Below are positions 26,220-38,120 of a stretch of 64,000 bases of DNA, piece by piece. Under the pieces are notes generated by a model that was not told the DNA's origin, did no database searches, and saw only the letters and a list, made by a program, of their open reading frames with translations. Origin of the DNA: Talpa occidentalis (taxonomy: Eukaryota; Chordata; Mammalia; Eulipotyphla; Talpidae). Each line of letters begins with the position of its first letter. Position 1 is the first letter of the stretch. A program made the position numbers and the translations under genes. The stretch is taken from the NCBI RefSeq assembly GCF_014898055.3, contig NW_023605083.1:62474228-62538227 (forward strand), written 5' to 3'.

Positions 26220-26400
26220 CATTGCCCATAATTCTCAGGATAAAATTACTCTCATAGCATCATACCTGTCTGCCTTTCAAGCCTCATTCTCACTGTTCAT
26301 GCTTGTTCTTACCCAAATTACATGCTTTTGCTCACCAAGCATTTACCTTGTCCATGAATTCCTATCTACCTGTGCTAAATGGATATTCATTTTTCAAATG
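26220..26400 (+). mobile_element. L2 fragment
   Basis: GGATAAAATTACTCTCATAG, then CTGCCTTTCAAGCCTCATTC, CATGCTTTTGCTCACCAAGC and TTCCTATCTACC track the L2 3' ORF region. Confidence 0.6.
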
Positions 26401-26639
26401 GGTTGTTTAAATGTGCAATGGTTTAACTCGAGTGGGTGCAATTTCCAGAGTTTGAAAGAGATACACTTCTGTGCAACTCAGGTGCAAAGTGAGAGAACTG
26501 ATAGCACAGTAACCTGTCCTATTATGGCGCCTTTATAGACTCTCAAAGCAGTTCCTCCTTTTGTCTTCCCTATGCCTTTCAGTTCCCTTTAAATTTCTAT
26601 GGTAAGCCATTGTTTCCTCCACACTGACAATTAATACTT

Positions 26640-26785
26640 TCATTTTTAACTTACCTATTTCTCCCCCTTCCTTCCTTCTCATACTAAATTCTAAGCTCCA
26701 TTTAAGACCATGCATCTCATTCATAGAAGTATCACATAGGCCTCATATATATAGGGCCCTCAAAATGAATGAATCAATTATAGAA
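26640..26785 (+). mobile_element. L2 3' end
   Basis: AATTCTAAGCTCCATTTAAG, then a degraded region and CAAAATGAATGAATCAAT. Probably the same insertion as 26220-26400. Confidence 0.5.
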
Positions 26786-28453
26786 TGAGTGCTAGTGATA
26801 ACTATCACATCGAATTCTATAGTTGTCAATCAAGAGCAATTTTAGTAAATGGCTCCCTATTTCTAGTTTGGTTCCAGTCCTTTGGATCACAAAATGGAGG
26901 TGGAATATACATGATTATATCATCCTTAAAGGACATAGCCTAGCTTGGGACACAGGCATGCCTATAGGTACATGAGCACCACAACACAGACAATTCACGC
27001 ACAGTAGAAATAAGAGAAGGTAAACAATGTCATTCAAAGCAAAATGGTTTGGCTCCTCTGAGGTCAATGGGAAGACATTGTGAGTTCTACAAAAGATCAC
27101 TTTGTGAATAACTATGTTTAAACATACACATATGCACACACATACGTACATCATATACATACATCTGGAAGTATTAGCCCTACACCCTAAACATTATTGT
27201 TAAAATGCAATTGAAAAACATGGAGAGTATATCAGGGGCTGCTAGTTCAGGGTGGAGGTGAAGGAAAGGAGGGTGGCCATAAGGGTGCAACAGGTGGGAT
27301 TCTCCAGGTGACAGAACTGCTGAGTATGTTGTATCAGCGTTGATATCCTGGCTGTGTTGGTATACTATGGTTTTACAAGATATCATTAGGGAAAACTAGG
27401 AAAAGAGTACAGGAATCTATTATTTTTTAGAATTGCACAACTCTCAACATTATCTCAAAAAGGAAAATTCTAATTTAGAAATGAAGGTAATATTGTAACT
27501 AATTGAAGAAGACAGAAATTCATGAGTCAATAAAGTATAAATGAATGAATAAATTAATGGGAAAAGACAAAGTTTTTTTCACAAAATAAAGTGAACTATA
27601 ATTTTTTTGAAGAGAAAAATTAGAAATTCATCATTTGGCATCCATTGGAATAATGAATATTTAATCCAAGGAATGTCAATAGATGCTGAGGCATTAAAAT
27701 TCTATGAGGAACAAACTACTTACTATAAAATGCTTATTACAAAGGGGAAAAGATAAAAACTTGGAAGATACCAACTTAATCATGTCATCAATTTTAATAC
27801 CACTAGTAATGGGAAAAGTTAGTATCATGTACTACTTGGTAGGGCAGTGAGAAGACTAGCACAATAGCACACTGGTCTTTGTCAGGAAGAAATACAGAGA
27901 AACCAAAACTGAGGGTTATTCTACAAAATGACTGTTCCGTGGTCTTTAAATGACAAGATCGTAAAAGGTCAACAATAGACTAAAGGACTTTTCAAGATTC
28001 ACTAATTTGTGAAGAAGACTCAAGAGATAGATGACCTCCAACCTTGACAAGTCTCTTGACCAGTGACCCTGATAAAAAAACTTCAGTGGGGTCAAGTTAA
28101 AATGGTGGCATGTGTGTCAATGTTAATTTCTTGATTCTGATGGTTAATTTCCTGATGTATTGACTGAGGTTATGAAAAAGAATGTCGTTGGCTATAAGAA
28201 TCATACATTATTAAACGATGAGAAGGCATTATTTGGTCATTTCCAAATGGTTTAGGAAAACTGTCTTGGACATTTAGCAAACCTTTTTGCAAATTCGAGT
28301 GTTTCAGAATAAAAATTACATTTAGCATAAAAAATGTAATTTATAATTTTCTCTGTAGTTCAGAGCTCAGAAGATCATGATGTGCCCAATTTTCCCTTAT
28401 TCTTCTAATGCATAACAAGATCAAATGAGGACAACATGGTTGAAAATGAGATT
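26786..28453. other. Intergenic, nothing recognised
   Basis: (CATA)-like short tandem text occurs at 27122-27160. About 28100-28310 has a faint transposon-like look (GGTTAATTTCCTGATGTATT), unassigned. Confidence 0.45.
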
Positions 28454-28461
28454 CTCTAAAT

Positions 28462-28769
28462 AAGGGGTTGGCAAACTTATTCTGTACAGAGTCAGAGTAA
28501 AGATTTTAGACTTTGAAAGACAATCTCTGTTGCACCTATTCAATTTTGTCATTGTAGTACAAAAGTAGCCATAAACAATACATAAGCTAATGAGTGTGGC
28601 TGTGTTCCAATGTAGCTTTATTTGTGGACTGCCATTTGAATTTCACGTAATTTTTATGTGCCACTAAATAATTTTTCTCCCTCAATCATCTAAAAATGTA
28701 AAAACCATCCTTAGCTCCTAGGTCCACAAAAGCAGATTTGGCCAATTGGTCTTAGTTTTCCAACCCCTA
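28462..28769 (+). mobile_element. hAT-family non-autonomous DNA transposon
   Basis: Left end AAGGGGTTGGCAAACTTATT and right end TTTTCCAACCCCTA are imperfect terminal inverted repeats. The interior CTCTGTTGCACCTATTCAAT and GTGGCTGTGTTCCAATGTAG match a well-known ancient mammalian hAT-Charlie element. An 8-bp target duplication, as expected for hAT, flanks it: CTCTAAAT (28454-28461) and CTCTAGAT (28770-28777). Confidence 0.88.
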
Positions 28770-28777
28770 CTCTAGAT

Positions 28778-29974
28778 TTAAAATTGTCTTTACATGATGC
28801 CACCATTTAACAAATTAGTAAGCACTCTGTCAATATGAGTAGTCTAAGTTTAAAGAATTAGAATTTTGCATGTAGACTCTACAAGGTACAGGTGAATGTC
28901 ACAGAATGAACAGAACTTGCTTTGGAAGACACATCAACTGTCTTCACTCTGAGTTATACACACATACCTATACTGGATGGTGCATAGGGTCAAGTCCATC
29001 CAAACACATAAATGCCAATCCTCTAAGGGGGTGGGATCAGGAAAAGCTCACTTGGTAGAAAAGAACAAGGTATTTGTTTCAATAGGTCTTGGCATAAAAA
29101 AAAAAAAAAAAAAAAAAAACTGTTTGCTCACCTTGGCATAATGAATTAACTGGACAAAGAAGTGTTTCTACCATTTTTATCTAGCCAGGTGTCAAACTCT
29201 AGGTTAGGGGAAGGGCTAGAAATAATCAGAGAAATTAAGAGTTTAATGGAATAAACAAAATATGAAGAGGAGAAACTAAGGCAATAGTTAAGTGGGAGAG
29301 GAAATGAAAAACCTCTAAGATTCACTAATTGTAGAAAATCAATTGAGATTTTCAGTCTATGGAATTATGGTTTCACTAATAAAAAACAAAAGGAGGGAGT
29401 AATGAGATGTGACTAATTTGTGAAGAAGAGTCTAAGACATTTGATTTCTAACCATCTTACATCCACCTAAATTTAAAGGTTCAGCATTTTCTTCTAAATA
29501 ATCATGGAGACATTCATGAGACTAAACAGTTGATCTTTTTCTAACATCTTAAGCAATACATTGAATATATAATTGGCAGGTACCTATCACTTATATCTTG
29601 TTCACTCTATAAGCACAGACTATTGTGACTTTACAAATTACTACTGTGTTTTCATAGAGCTGTCAGAAATTTTTTATAAAATCAGTTTTCCCCAAAAACC
29701 CTCCACTCTTAATAGTTTTACCATTGGAGTATTGTCCTAAAATGCTGTCTCTCCTTTAGACACGCAAAATAAACAGCCTTATCCTGGACATTGGAAAGAC
29801 TGATTACCAAGGTTGAAAAAAGCAGTTCTGTGCGGGAAAAGCAATTGCTGCCTTCACCTCAGTTCAGAGGCACTTTGACAGTGAAATAAAGTCCCACAGG
29901 GAAGGCACCATGCAACGGAAGCCGGAAAACTCTTGGATGAGAGAAATAGCACTGACCAGAAGCACACATTACCA
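28778..29974. other. Intergenic, nothing recognised
   Basis: Poly(A)24 at 29096-29119 is the only obvious tract. No support for an RNA gene or retrocopy. Confidence 0.5.
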
Positions 29975-29992
29975 AACACGGATTGAGAATGA

Positions 29993-29998
29993 TTTATT
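29993..29998 (-). terminator. Candidate distal LPAR1 polyadenylation signal
   Basis: AATAAA on the minus strand (TTTATT on plus), with a GT-rich element 15-35 nt further downstream. Best of three candidates by context; the others are at 30488-30493 and 31685-31690. Confidence 0.4.
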
Positions 29999-30794
29999 AA
30001 GGTCCAATTAGTGTTTTTCATTTCCAATGGTCCATAACTTCTTCAGAATATATGCACATGAGAAGTCCAAGTTCATTTCCTTCACTTCCAATACAGAACA
30101 CTCTGTATTTTCTATAAAGTATGTGCAAACACCATTCTGCTCTCTGGTTCCCGAGCTCTTTCACTGTGGACAATCTGTCCCTGCTCAGATGCTGACATGC
30201 ATTGACTTCCTCCTTCCTAGGGAGTCAACCATTCTCTGTGTACCTTTCTCTTAGACGTACTCCTGACTTTCCTATACCTGCCTCACGACTCTCACTTTAT
30301 AGGTCACTTATTATAACAAACTGGTGAAATTACTGGTTTATCTGGCCAATGCATTAAACCGGTCTCATTTAACATGGTGACAGTCTACTGGGGCAGTTCC
30401 TAGAAAATACACAGTATCCAGTCACAGATTGACATGCTCAACCCACTTGCTATAGAAGGGCACCAAGCTTTTTTAATAGGAAGATCCTTTATTCACTGGC
30501 ACACTTGAGTTCTTTGCATTTTCTTCAATCCTACATTACAGCCGTGGCTACCAAGAACCATTTAATCTGTCCCTCAAATGAAATTTGGGATTGTGAAACA
30601 AATTAGGGTGTCCTCATTATTTGTGACAGTCGATTGTTTCTGCTCCATCCTGAGCACCCTCAACTAAAGTAACCACTTAATTTCCTCTGTAAAAAAAGTA
30701 ATTTACCTGGCATTCCTCACAATTGCCAACCACGCAGTGCAAAAGCAGGAAATCCCTTTTTATAAAAGGTAAGAGCATAAAAAGACATTTCACA

Positions 30795-31262
30795 TTTAAA
30801 AAAAAATCCTTCATGGGAATATGTCCTAAGTAAATATTCAATGATATGGACAAAGTTTTATGTACACAAAATTTTTGTAACATTATTTATAACAGTGAAA
30901 ATGAGAAATAACCTAAGTAGTCCACAATATGAGAATGGTTAAATAAACTGAGTTGCATCCATTAAATGGAGTATTACATAGCCACTAAAATTATATTTTT
31001 GTAAAATTTCAATGCCATAGGAAAATGGGGCAATTCTGCAGTGGAAAGAAAAACTGGTTATAAAACTGGCTACAGTATGATCCCAATTATATAAAAAGGT
31101 ATGTAATATATAGACAGGCATACACAGAGGAAAAAGCTGTTAATGGTAGTTATTTGTCATTTGTGATATCAGTATTCTTTCTGGCTTATACATGTCTGTC
31201 TTTTTCAAGTTTTCTACAATGACTACGTATTATTTTATAATACAGGAAAACACAGGCTATTA
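30795..31262 (+). mobile_element. Old L1 (L1M-type) 3' end
   Basis: AATGGTTAAATAAACTGAGT, then TGGAGTATTACATAGCCACT, are classic ORF2-end text. 3' UTR-like text follows, to the A-run at 31262. It lies in the proposed LPAR1 3' UTR, antisense to that gene. Confidence 0.8.
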
Positions 31263-32053
31263 AAAAAAAAACTCCTCTGATGTACTGGTTATTCGAATGC
31301 ACTTGGATATGATAAATATGTGGGGAAGTATTACTGTGCTTCATTTTCTATGCGTTTTTAGAGTATATTTTTGGTAATAAATTTCCTGTTTTACACTGTT
31401 ACAACACTTTAATAAAAAGGTAATATTGTGATTAGAGCATGGTTTCATGACCTAAACAATACTTGTTTTAACATCTAGATTCTTCTATTTCCTAGAAGAT
31501 TTACAATTAATACCCTTTTATCTTTTTAAGTAAGGCGTACTGCATACATACATTACATGCATGCTTTCTAAAACAATAATTCTAATTGATAGTTTTCCAA
31601 TAAAAGGAAAAATGGAGTTACGGTAACTTAAAAACAGTCTATAGTTCTTTATCCATCACAAGCATGCTGATAGGTATAAACATGTTTATTAAATGAAATG
31701 TATCCTTTAAAAATAAAAAAGCCTGTATGTAAATGAAGTTGTGGATTCAATTAGTCAGAACTCATTCTGACTTGCACCAAACCACACAAAATCTTTTGAA
31801 GTCTAGTTAGTGTAGTCTAATGGACACTCAGAGTCTATTTGTGACTTCCATAGCAAGATCTCCACTTTCTACTTTCAAAAGGCATGGGAATCAGGATGAG
31901 GGTTGTCACATAAGCTAATTTTCAATATATATCAAGTCTTTGGGGGTCTAGGAACAAATACTGCCATTGGTTAGTGTTTAAGTACATGAGTTTATATTTC
32001 CTCTCTCTTTCAGATCCCACCTTGCCCTGGCATTTGGGAAGGGGGAGAACTAT

Positions 32054-32127
32054 TCATTCATGTGTTAAGCAATGATGGCTGACTTCTCATTCATTCATGT
32101 GTTAAGGAATGATGGCTGACTTCTCAT
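32054..32127. repeat. 37-bp tandem duplication beside the LPAR1 stop codon
   Basis: Two abutting copies, 32054-32090 and 32091-32127, differ at one base (TTAAGC versus TTAAGG). The proximal copy ends 13 nt from the stop codon, so both copies lie in the LPAR1 3' UTR. Confidence 0.95.
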
Positions 32128-32140
32128 CTTAGTTTCCTTT

Positions 32141-32442
32141 CTAAACCACAGAGTGGTCATTGCTGTGAACTCCAGCCAAGATGGTGTGGTTGAGGGAGGA
32201 AGCTGAACGGTCTGAGCCTTCCGTGGGGCCACTGGTGTTTTCACTGCGCTGGCAACAGAGGATCTGTCTGAAGGTGGCACTCATCTCCTTGTCCCGGTAG
32301 GAGTAGATGATGGGGTTCATGGCAGAGTTGAATTCGGCAAGCAGAAGGAAAAATTTCTCATAGGCCAGAACATCACACTGTGGACAGCACACATCGAGAA
32401 GTAGTAAGACCAATCCAGGAGTCCAGCAGATGATAAAGGCAC
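32141..32442 (-). CDS. LPAR1: LPAR1 terminal coding exon (TM6 end, TM7, C-tail)
   Basis: C-terminal 99 codons plus two bases of a split Gly codon of lysophosphatidic acid receptor 1, a plasma-membrane class A GPCR that couples LPA to Gi, Gq and G12/13. Read on the minus strand, it opens with the end of TM6 (AFIICWTPG). An extracellular loop with a CCPQC cysteine cluster follows, then TM7 with the NPIIY activation motif (32303-32317), helix 8 (DKEMSATF) and the paired cysteines of ILCCQR, a likely palmitoylation site. The tail ends HSVV, a PDZ ligand. The stop TAG is at 32141-32143. A phase-1 intron splits the Gly codon, and the acceptor lies immediately at higher coordinates. The frame is open with no lesion, and the tail is nearly identical to other mammals (SENTSGPTEG where human has SENPTGPTEG). 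TM1-TM6 are encoded beyond the window end. Confidence 0.97.
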
Positions 32443-32485
32443 CTACATGGACAGGGATAGGTATCAGAAGGGTTTAAAAAAGAAG
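32443..32485 (-). promoter_or_regulatory. LPAR1: 3' splice acceptor of the last LPAR1 intron
   Basis: On the minus strand a T/C-rich tract (complement of the A/G-rich run at 32470-32485) leads into CCATGTAG. The AG at 32443-32444 lies directly before the exon. Placement is fixed by the reading frame: the exon must start with GT to complete the Gly of GAFIICW. Confidence 0.9.
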
Positions 32486-32857
32486 AAAAAATGCAATTAT
32501 AAAACAAGCAACTATAATGGGAAGTGATTTCAGTTCAATACAAAAATACTGAGAGTTGAGGCCATCAGATTAACATCTGAAATGAAATATTCATTTTCTG
32601 AAATGAAATCAAAAAATTTTAACAATGAAATCATTTAACGTGATTTCATTAATTCAAGCCCTACATAAACTGAGTAGCTATGACACACAGATGATTAAAG
32701 TGAACAAAACAGAGTTCGCTAAATAATTAAGATGTGAAAAACCACATTCAAGGATATACTTCAACATTTTTAACAACATAGTTTTTAATGACATAAGAAT
32801 ATTTCCAGGCAAAAGATAAGCACTATGACAAATGTTTAGTTCAGGTACTTTATGAAT

Positions 32858-32930
32858 TCAAGCTGACTGGCTCAAATCTTGGTTTGCCATCTAATAAACT
32901 GGGTCAACTTGGGCAAACTACTTTTCTTCT
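32858..32930 (+). repeat. MIR SINE, left part, interrupted by L1
   Basis: GGTTTGCCATCTAATAAACT, then GGGTCAACTTGGGCAAACTA and CTTTTCTTC, match the MIR core, broken off by the L1 T-run. The remainder is at 34208-34335. Confidence 0.7.
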
Positions 32931-34207
32931 TCCTCTTTCTTTCTTTCTTTCTTTTTTTTTTTTACCACCCCAGTCAAGATACAGAACAGAAATGCCCTGG
33001 GCCATCTATTTTTGATGTATTTATAAATGGAATGTCTTCGTAAGTTCTCTTTCTGATAGTTTGGTGTTTGTGCACAGAAGGGCAACATTTTTTGTATTTT
33101 GATTTTGTGTTCTGCAACCTTACTGAGTTTACTAGTCATAAGAGCATTTTTTGGGTGGAGTCTTTAGGGTTTTCTATATGTAACATCATGTCATCTATAA
33201 ACAAAGACAGTTTTTACTTCTTCCTTTCCAAGTTAGATGCCTCTTACTTCTTTTTTCTTGCCTACATTCTCTGGCTAGGACTTTCAATACTTTGTTGAAT
33301 AAAAGTAATGAGAGTGGACATCTTGTATTGTTCCTGCTCTTAGAGAACAAGCTCTCAGTTTTTCATGATTGAATAGGATGTTAGCTGTGGATCGCCAAAC
33401 ATAGCCTTTATTATGCTCAATTGTGTTCCCTTTATTTTCACTTTGTTGATAGTTTTTATCACAAATAGATGTTGAATTTTATCAAATGCTTTTTCTGCAT
33501 CTACTGGGGTGAACATGTGTTTTTTTATGCTTCATTTTGCAAATGTGCTAGATCACATTGTTTGATTTGCATATGTTGAGCCACACTTGTATCCCTGGAA
33601 AAATCTTACTTGATCATTGCACATGACCCTTTCAATGTATTGCTGAATTTTGTTTGCCAAGATTTTGTCAATGATTTTTGCATTGTGTTCATTGGGAATA
33701 TCAATCTATAATTTTCTTTTCTTCTGATTTACTTGTCTAGTTTTGAAATCAAGGTGATGGTGGCCTCATAAAATGGTTTGGATATGATCCCTTTGCTTCT
33801 ATATTTGGAAGAGTTTCAGAAGGGTTGGTACTAATTTTTGTTTAAATATTTGGTATCATTTACCAGTGAAGCCATCTGGTCCTGATCTTTTGTTTGTTGT
33901 AAGGTTTTTAATTACTGATTCAATCCCCTTATTGGTAGTTATTCCATTCAGATTTTTTATTTCTCATGATTAAGTCTTTGTAGGTTCTGTGTCTCTAAAA
34001 ATTTATTCATTTCTTCTAGGTTTTCAAATCTGTTGCCATATAATTATTCATATTTCTCTTATGAACCTTTGTATTTCTCTGTTACCAGAGAATCATTCTG
34101 ATTTTATGTATCTGAGTCCTCTTTTTTCTTGATAAGTCCAGCTAAAATGTTGTCAATTTTGTTTATCTTTTTAAAAAATCAGCTCTTTAGCTCATTGAAA
34201 CAAATTA
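32931..34207 (-). mobile_element. Old L1 ORF2 segment, antisense
   Basis: Antisense L1 ORF2 text throughout: TTCTCTTTCTGATAGTTTGG, TCATGTCATCTATAAACAAA, GATGTTAGCTGTGGATCGCC and GCCATCTGGTCCTGATCTTT. A CTTT/T-run occupies 32931-32963. The usual L1 3' UTR is missing between the T-run and ORF2, so the element is internally rearranged. Several stops and frameshifts. Confidence 0.9.
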
Positions 34208-34335
34208 CTTCTTACTGACTTTTCTCAACTGAAAAACATAAATTATATTTATTTAATTAGGAGATTGCTGTAAGGATTAAACAGTGTTAACAAAATAGTC
34301 ACTCAGTATATCTTAGCAATAATTACAATACTATT
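34208..34335 (+). repeat. MIR SINE, right part
   Basis: TTTTCTCAACTGAAAAACAT, then GATTGCTGTAAGGATTAAAC and CACTCAGTATATCTTAGCAA, continue the MIR that stops at 32930. Confidence 0.7.
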
Positions 34336-34424
34336 GTCATTATCTAGTCAGAGGATGGACCTCTTGTAAACGACAATTTCTAATAAGACACATGTTTGCA
34401 TTTATTGTTTTCAACAGTCCCATA

Positions 34425-34630
34425 GTGTTTTCTATCTCCTTTACAAATATTGACTCATTTAATCTTCACAAGAGTCACTGAGATAGAAACTATCATCCCC
34501 ATTTTACAGATAAAGAAGCCAAGACTGAAATAACTTGCTCAAGGTTGTAAGTATAAAGTGTCAGACAGGAGACAAATTCCAAAGTTTCTGCTCTTAGAGA
34601 CTGGCTCCAGAGTCCACATCAGATAATACA
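34425..34630 (-). repeat. MIR SINE
   Basis: TTTAATCCTTCACAAG-type text, CATCCCCATTTTACAGATAA and TAACTTGCTCAAGGTTGTAA: a long antisense MIR. Confidence 0.88.
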
Positions 34631-34639
34631 CTATACTCC

Positions 34640-35971
34640 TGTTCCATGAATTAATACATTTAAATATGTTAAACCAAGTTTTATGTTGTACTTGTTTAAT
34701 TTAGATCAGCTTTGTTTTTTTCTCAACTATTCTGAATTATTAAGAATTTATTATAAATTTAAAAGGAATATAATCTTAATTCCCATGTATTTAATTCTTG
34801 AAATCATTCATTTGGCTCCCAAAGAAAATGAAGGTTGTGAAATAACATGGTCATCTACGACCACATCACACCAGGATCTGTTGGGGATTCTTAACTAAAA
34901 GAACATGAGCCAAGAGAACTTGTGGCCACAGTCATGTCCCATTTCATCTCACCTAATGGGTCCCACATGCATAATCAGGCAATACAATGAACAGGGAGAG
35001 GATAGGAATGTTCCCAGAAGTGCATTTGAATCTTTCCACCTAAATGGCACTGGCCTAGGTGGTGCAAGGCTTGGGGCTGGGGTTACGATTTGGACTAACC
35101 TCAAGGAATGAATTTCAAAAAATGTAAATAAACAAGATTTAGTCTCCAAACAACCTCATTTTGAATGTGAGCTTTCTTTTTTTGTGAATCTTTTCAGCAG
35201 GGAAATCAAAATAAAGGAGAAGAGTACCCCTTTAAAGCTCTTTGTTCTAAAACAAAAATGTGTATTGGTTTTAAACTGCTGTTCACTTTGAAGAGTGTCC
35301 AAGGTGCTTCATTTTCTAGTAAGTACCTTAGACTTACTTAGAGAGAAAAAAAATATTTCAAATATCAGGAGATAATAAGTAGGAAGCTATTTGAATTTCA
35401 AGTAAAAATGTTAATAAGGCATTTATTCCAAGCCCTTGAATTTCCTTGCTTGAAAATCACTCAGAAAGTTAAACATAAAGGAAAATCAAAGGAATGCCTC
35501 TTGGGTTTCAGAAATAATGCATTATTCATTGAGAAGCCAGGAAGGGAATTATTCTCAGGGTGGAAAATGCTTGGATGGAAAAATGCATGGTCCCATTATT
35601 CCATTTACTTGGAAACTAAAAACATACAAACCCTTCATGAATGGGAGCACATTCTTTCAAGTTTCCTTTCCCCTTTCTTTTATCAAAGCTCTAATTGAAC
35701 TCAAATCCAGAGCTTGATTAGATACCAGTAACATGCATGTCAACAGGCTTATTTTAAATAAAATTATCTTTTCCTCTTCCAGACACTAGAATGGAACATC
35801 CTGATTCTTACAGACCTGCTCAAGTTGTGTAACTGTTCAAAAGTGACAATTCAAACCCAGTCATTTGTTGTTTATAAAAATTTAATAATTTTAAGCTGAA
35901 AAAGAGCAGGATCTTTTCCCAAGAAGCCATGGTTTCAGGAACTTGCCCAATGGGTCTTACTTTTAGACCAA

Positions 35972-36003
<32 letters not shown>

Positions 36004-37286
36004 AACCCAGCAAGGAGATGACTAGGTCAGAGACACCACAGCCTGACACCAGAGCTAATGTGTACAGACACCTCACTGAGAAACTCTGGGTCTTCCCCCT
36101 TCTTCTTCAGTGAAAGGAACTGCTTTTAGTATTAGGATTAGACCCATCACTATTCCAACAATGCATTTAGATCTTCAGGACTCAATGAGCAACTTAAGGA
36201 ATTCACAGTAAATGTCTCGACAACCAACATCTAAAACCAATCACAAGAATATCCCCTTTTCCCCCTTTCCTTCTCTTTCATAGAGGTGCCAAAGATCAAA
36301 CTGACCAAAAAATACATATGAAAAAATACCATGGATTTTATGATTTACAGAAATGGAAAATGAAGCCTGGAAAAATTCCGAGGTGATTAGACTTCTAAAG
36401 CATAGTAAGTATTATGAAATCAAGTTTGCTCAAATTCTGAATTTCCTTTCAAGCTTCTAAAAATAAAAACTATACCCGAATTCCTTTAGTAAGAAGTAGC
36501 CAACCATAATAGGACTTGAGATAAAAGCATCACATATGGATCCTTATAAACACCTATCCTTTCAAGACTAAAGTACACACCTACAAGGCAGGTTGATAAG
36601 AGTGAAAAGAATCTCCACTCCACATCTATAAACTGGAGAAGTAATAGCTGGTGTGATGAGAATCAAATTGCGATATTAAACTGAGTTTAAGTAAGTGGTA
36701 GGTGGGTGGCATAATGTGTGATGAGTGTTGTGGGCAGATTTCCTGCAGGACATGGAAATGCATTTTAGATCATGAAGACCTGACATTTCAAAATGCTCTG
36801 AGATAATACCGTTCTGATTAGAAGAGATTTCTAGAACTTGCAGTTGGATAGGGCAAAAATAACAAGAAGGCAAGGAGCCTTTTGAGAATACCACAAAAGA
36901 CGCACGTAAGACCTCAATTATTCTGGAGGTTCTCAGGAGTCAACTCAGTATCTCCCACAATGGAAAATAACATGGTACACAGTATGGAGAGTGGTTTAGG
37001 CAGTCAGCATATTTCCAGAGTATTTGTGACAGATGAATTCCTACACACCGAGAAATAAACCAAGGGTTAGTATGGAACACATGTAGTAAGAGAAACCACA
37101 AATAGTTTATGGCTACTTACTATAAAGTCAGGAGCAGGGTGGCAGAAGATAACATCTTCAAGGTCACAAAGACTGTATATCTATCTGGTTTGAAAGTTCT
37201 CCTGTCCAGTCTTGGTTTTCAACCCAAACTAAATATTGTAACAACCTGCAGAACTTATAAGAAATCACTTGTCTTCACCTACACTT
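34640..37286. other. LPAR1 intron, no exon recognised
   Basis: (AAAAC)n at 35971-36006. Open frames at 34683-34898, 35408-35698 and 36676-36894 are unsupported. Nothing else stands out. Confidence 0.5.
35971..36006. repeat. (AAAAC)n microsatellite
   Basis: Direct reading; A-run followed by AAAAC units. Confidence 0.95.
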
Positions 37287-37302
37287 TTCCCAGTGAGATT
37301 TT

Positions 37303-37583
37303 TTTTTTTTTTAATTTTTATTTATTTATTTATTTATACAAGCACTGGGTACAGTCAGAAGCGCGGGAGGGTGAGAGAATTCACCAGAGCCAGAGCGGGG
37401 AGCAGAGCAGGCAGAAGGACCAAAGTACACTGCTGAGGGGAGCAGCGGGCGGCAGGAGAGGTCTGCGCGCCATGTGGGACCCTCCTCCGATGGCTGGGGA
37501 GCAGCCGGGGATCGAACCGGCGCCGCAGAGGCCGCGGGCAGCTTCGCAACCCAGCGCTCAACCGCTGCGCCAGCGGGGAGGCC
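37303..37583 (-). mobile_element. tRNA-derived SINE, youngest type, intact
   Basis: Best-preserved copy. On the minus strand it runs GGCCTCCCCGCTGGCGCAGC, GGTTGAGCGCTGGGTTGCGA, B box CCGGTTCGATCCCCGGC, hairpin CTGCTCCCCTCAGCAG, and TGACTGTACCCAGTGCTTG before (AAAT)n. Perfect 16-bp target duplication TTCCCAGTGAGATTTT at 37287-37302 and 37584-37599. High G+C with retained CpGs suggests recent insertion. Confidence 0.97.
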
Positions 37584-37830
37584 TTCCCAGTGAGATTTTA
37601 ACTTCATTGATCTCATTGGTAATTCTCACTTAATATACAACACTGTAACAGAGTGGAAGAAGAAAATAATCTGAATAAAATTAAAGGCAAAAACATCAGA
37701 TATTTTCAAAGTCTGAATTGGCAGCAGCAGTGGCAATGGGGCAAGAGAGGTTTGGAAGTATTGGAACGTATTTAGGAGGTGGACTGCATGAAATGGACAA
37801 GAAAGGAAAAAAAGTTTGCAATGAATCCTT

Positions 37831-38111
37831 TTCTTTTTTAAAAAAAAAGATTTATTTTTATTTATTTATGCATACAAGAATCGGGAGTAGACCAGAGGTG
37901 CAGGGGGTGAGAGGATTCACCAGAAACAGAGTGGGGAGCAGAACAGGCAGATATACTGAAATACACTGCTGAGGGGAGCAGCTGAGACAGGAGAAGTCTG
38001 CTGTGCCCTGTGGGTTAGCTCCCTGGCTGGCCAGGATCAAACTCGCACCACAGTGGCTGGTAATAACTTGCTAGCACTGAGACTTAAACCCCTGAGCTAC
38101 CAGGGAGGCCC
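37831..38111 (-). mobile_element. tRNA-derived SINE, older type
   Basis: Antisense copy with TATGCATACAAG tail text and a GCTGAGGGGAGCAGC hairpin. Target duplication TGAATCCTT at 37822-37830 and 38112-38120. Confidence 0.94.
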
Positions 38112-38120
38112 TGAATCCTT

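Larger units (their letters stand above)
29975..32140 (-). other. LPAR1: Probable LPAR1 3' UTR with candidate poly(A) signals
   Basis: Sequence downstream of the LPAR1 stop, read on the minus strand. Three AATAAA hexamers occur on that strand: 31685-31690, 30488-30493 and 29993-29998. The distal one is followed by a GT-rich stretch (GTGTTTGGTAATGTGTGCTT on the minus strand), a good downstream element. A UTR of about 2.15 kb is therefore proposed. An old L1 3' end (about 30795-31262) lies inside it, and a 37-bp tandem duplication lies at its start. The 3' limit is inference; shorter isoforms from the proximal signals are equally possible. Confidence 0.4.

Noticed and set aside
29086..29143. 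Possible retroposon: poly(A)24 between two CTTGGCATAA copies
   Set aside because: The A-run is on the wrong side for an A-tailed insertion, and only 12 nt of other sequence lies between the repeats. Better seen as A-run expansion near a chance repeat.
32931..34207. Open frame 33068-33298 as a possible small membrane protein
   Set aside because: It is antisense old L1 ORF2.
37109..37633. 174-codon open frame on plus strand
   Set aside because: Most of it reads through the antisense of a young SINE; the remainder is unsupported.
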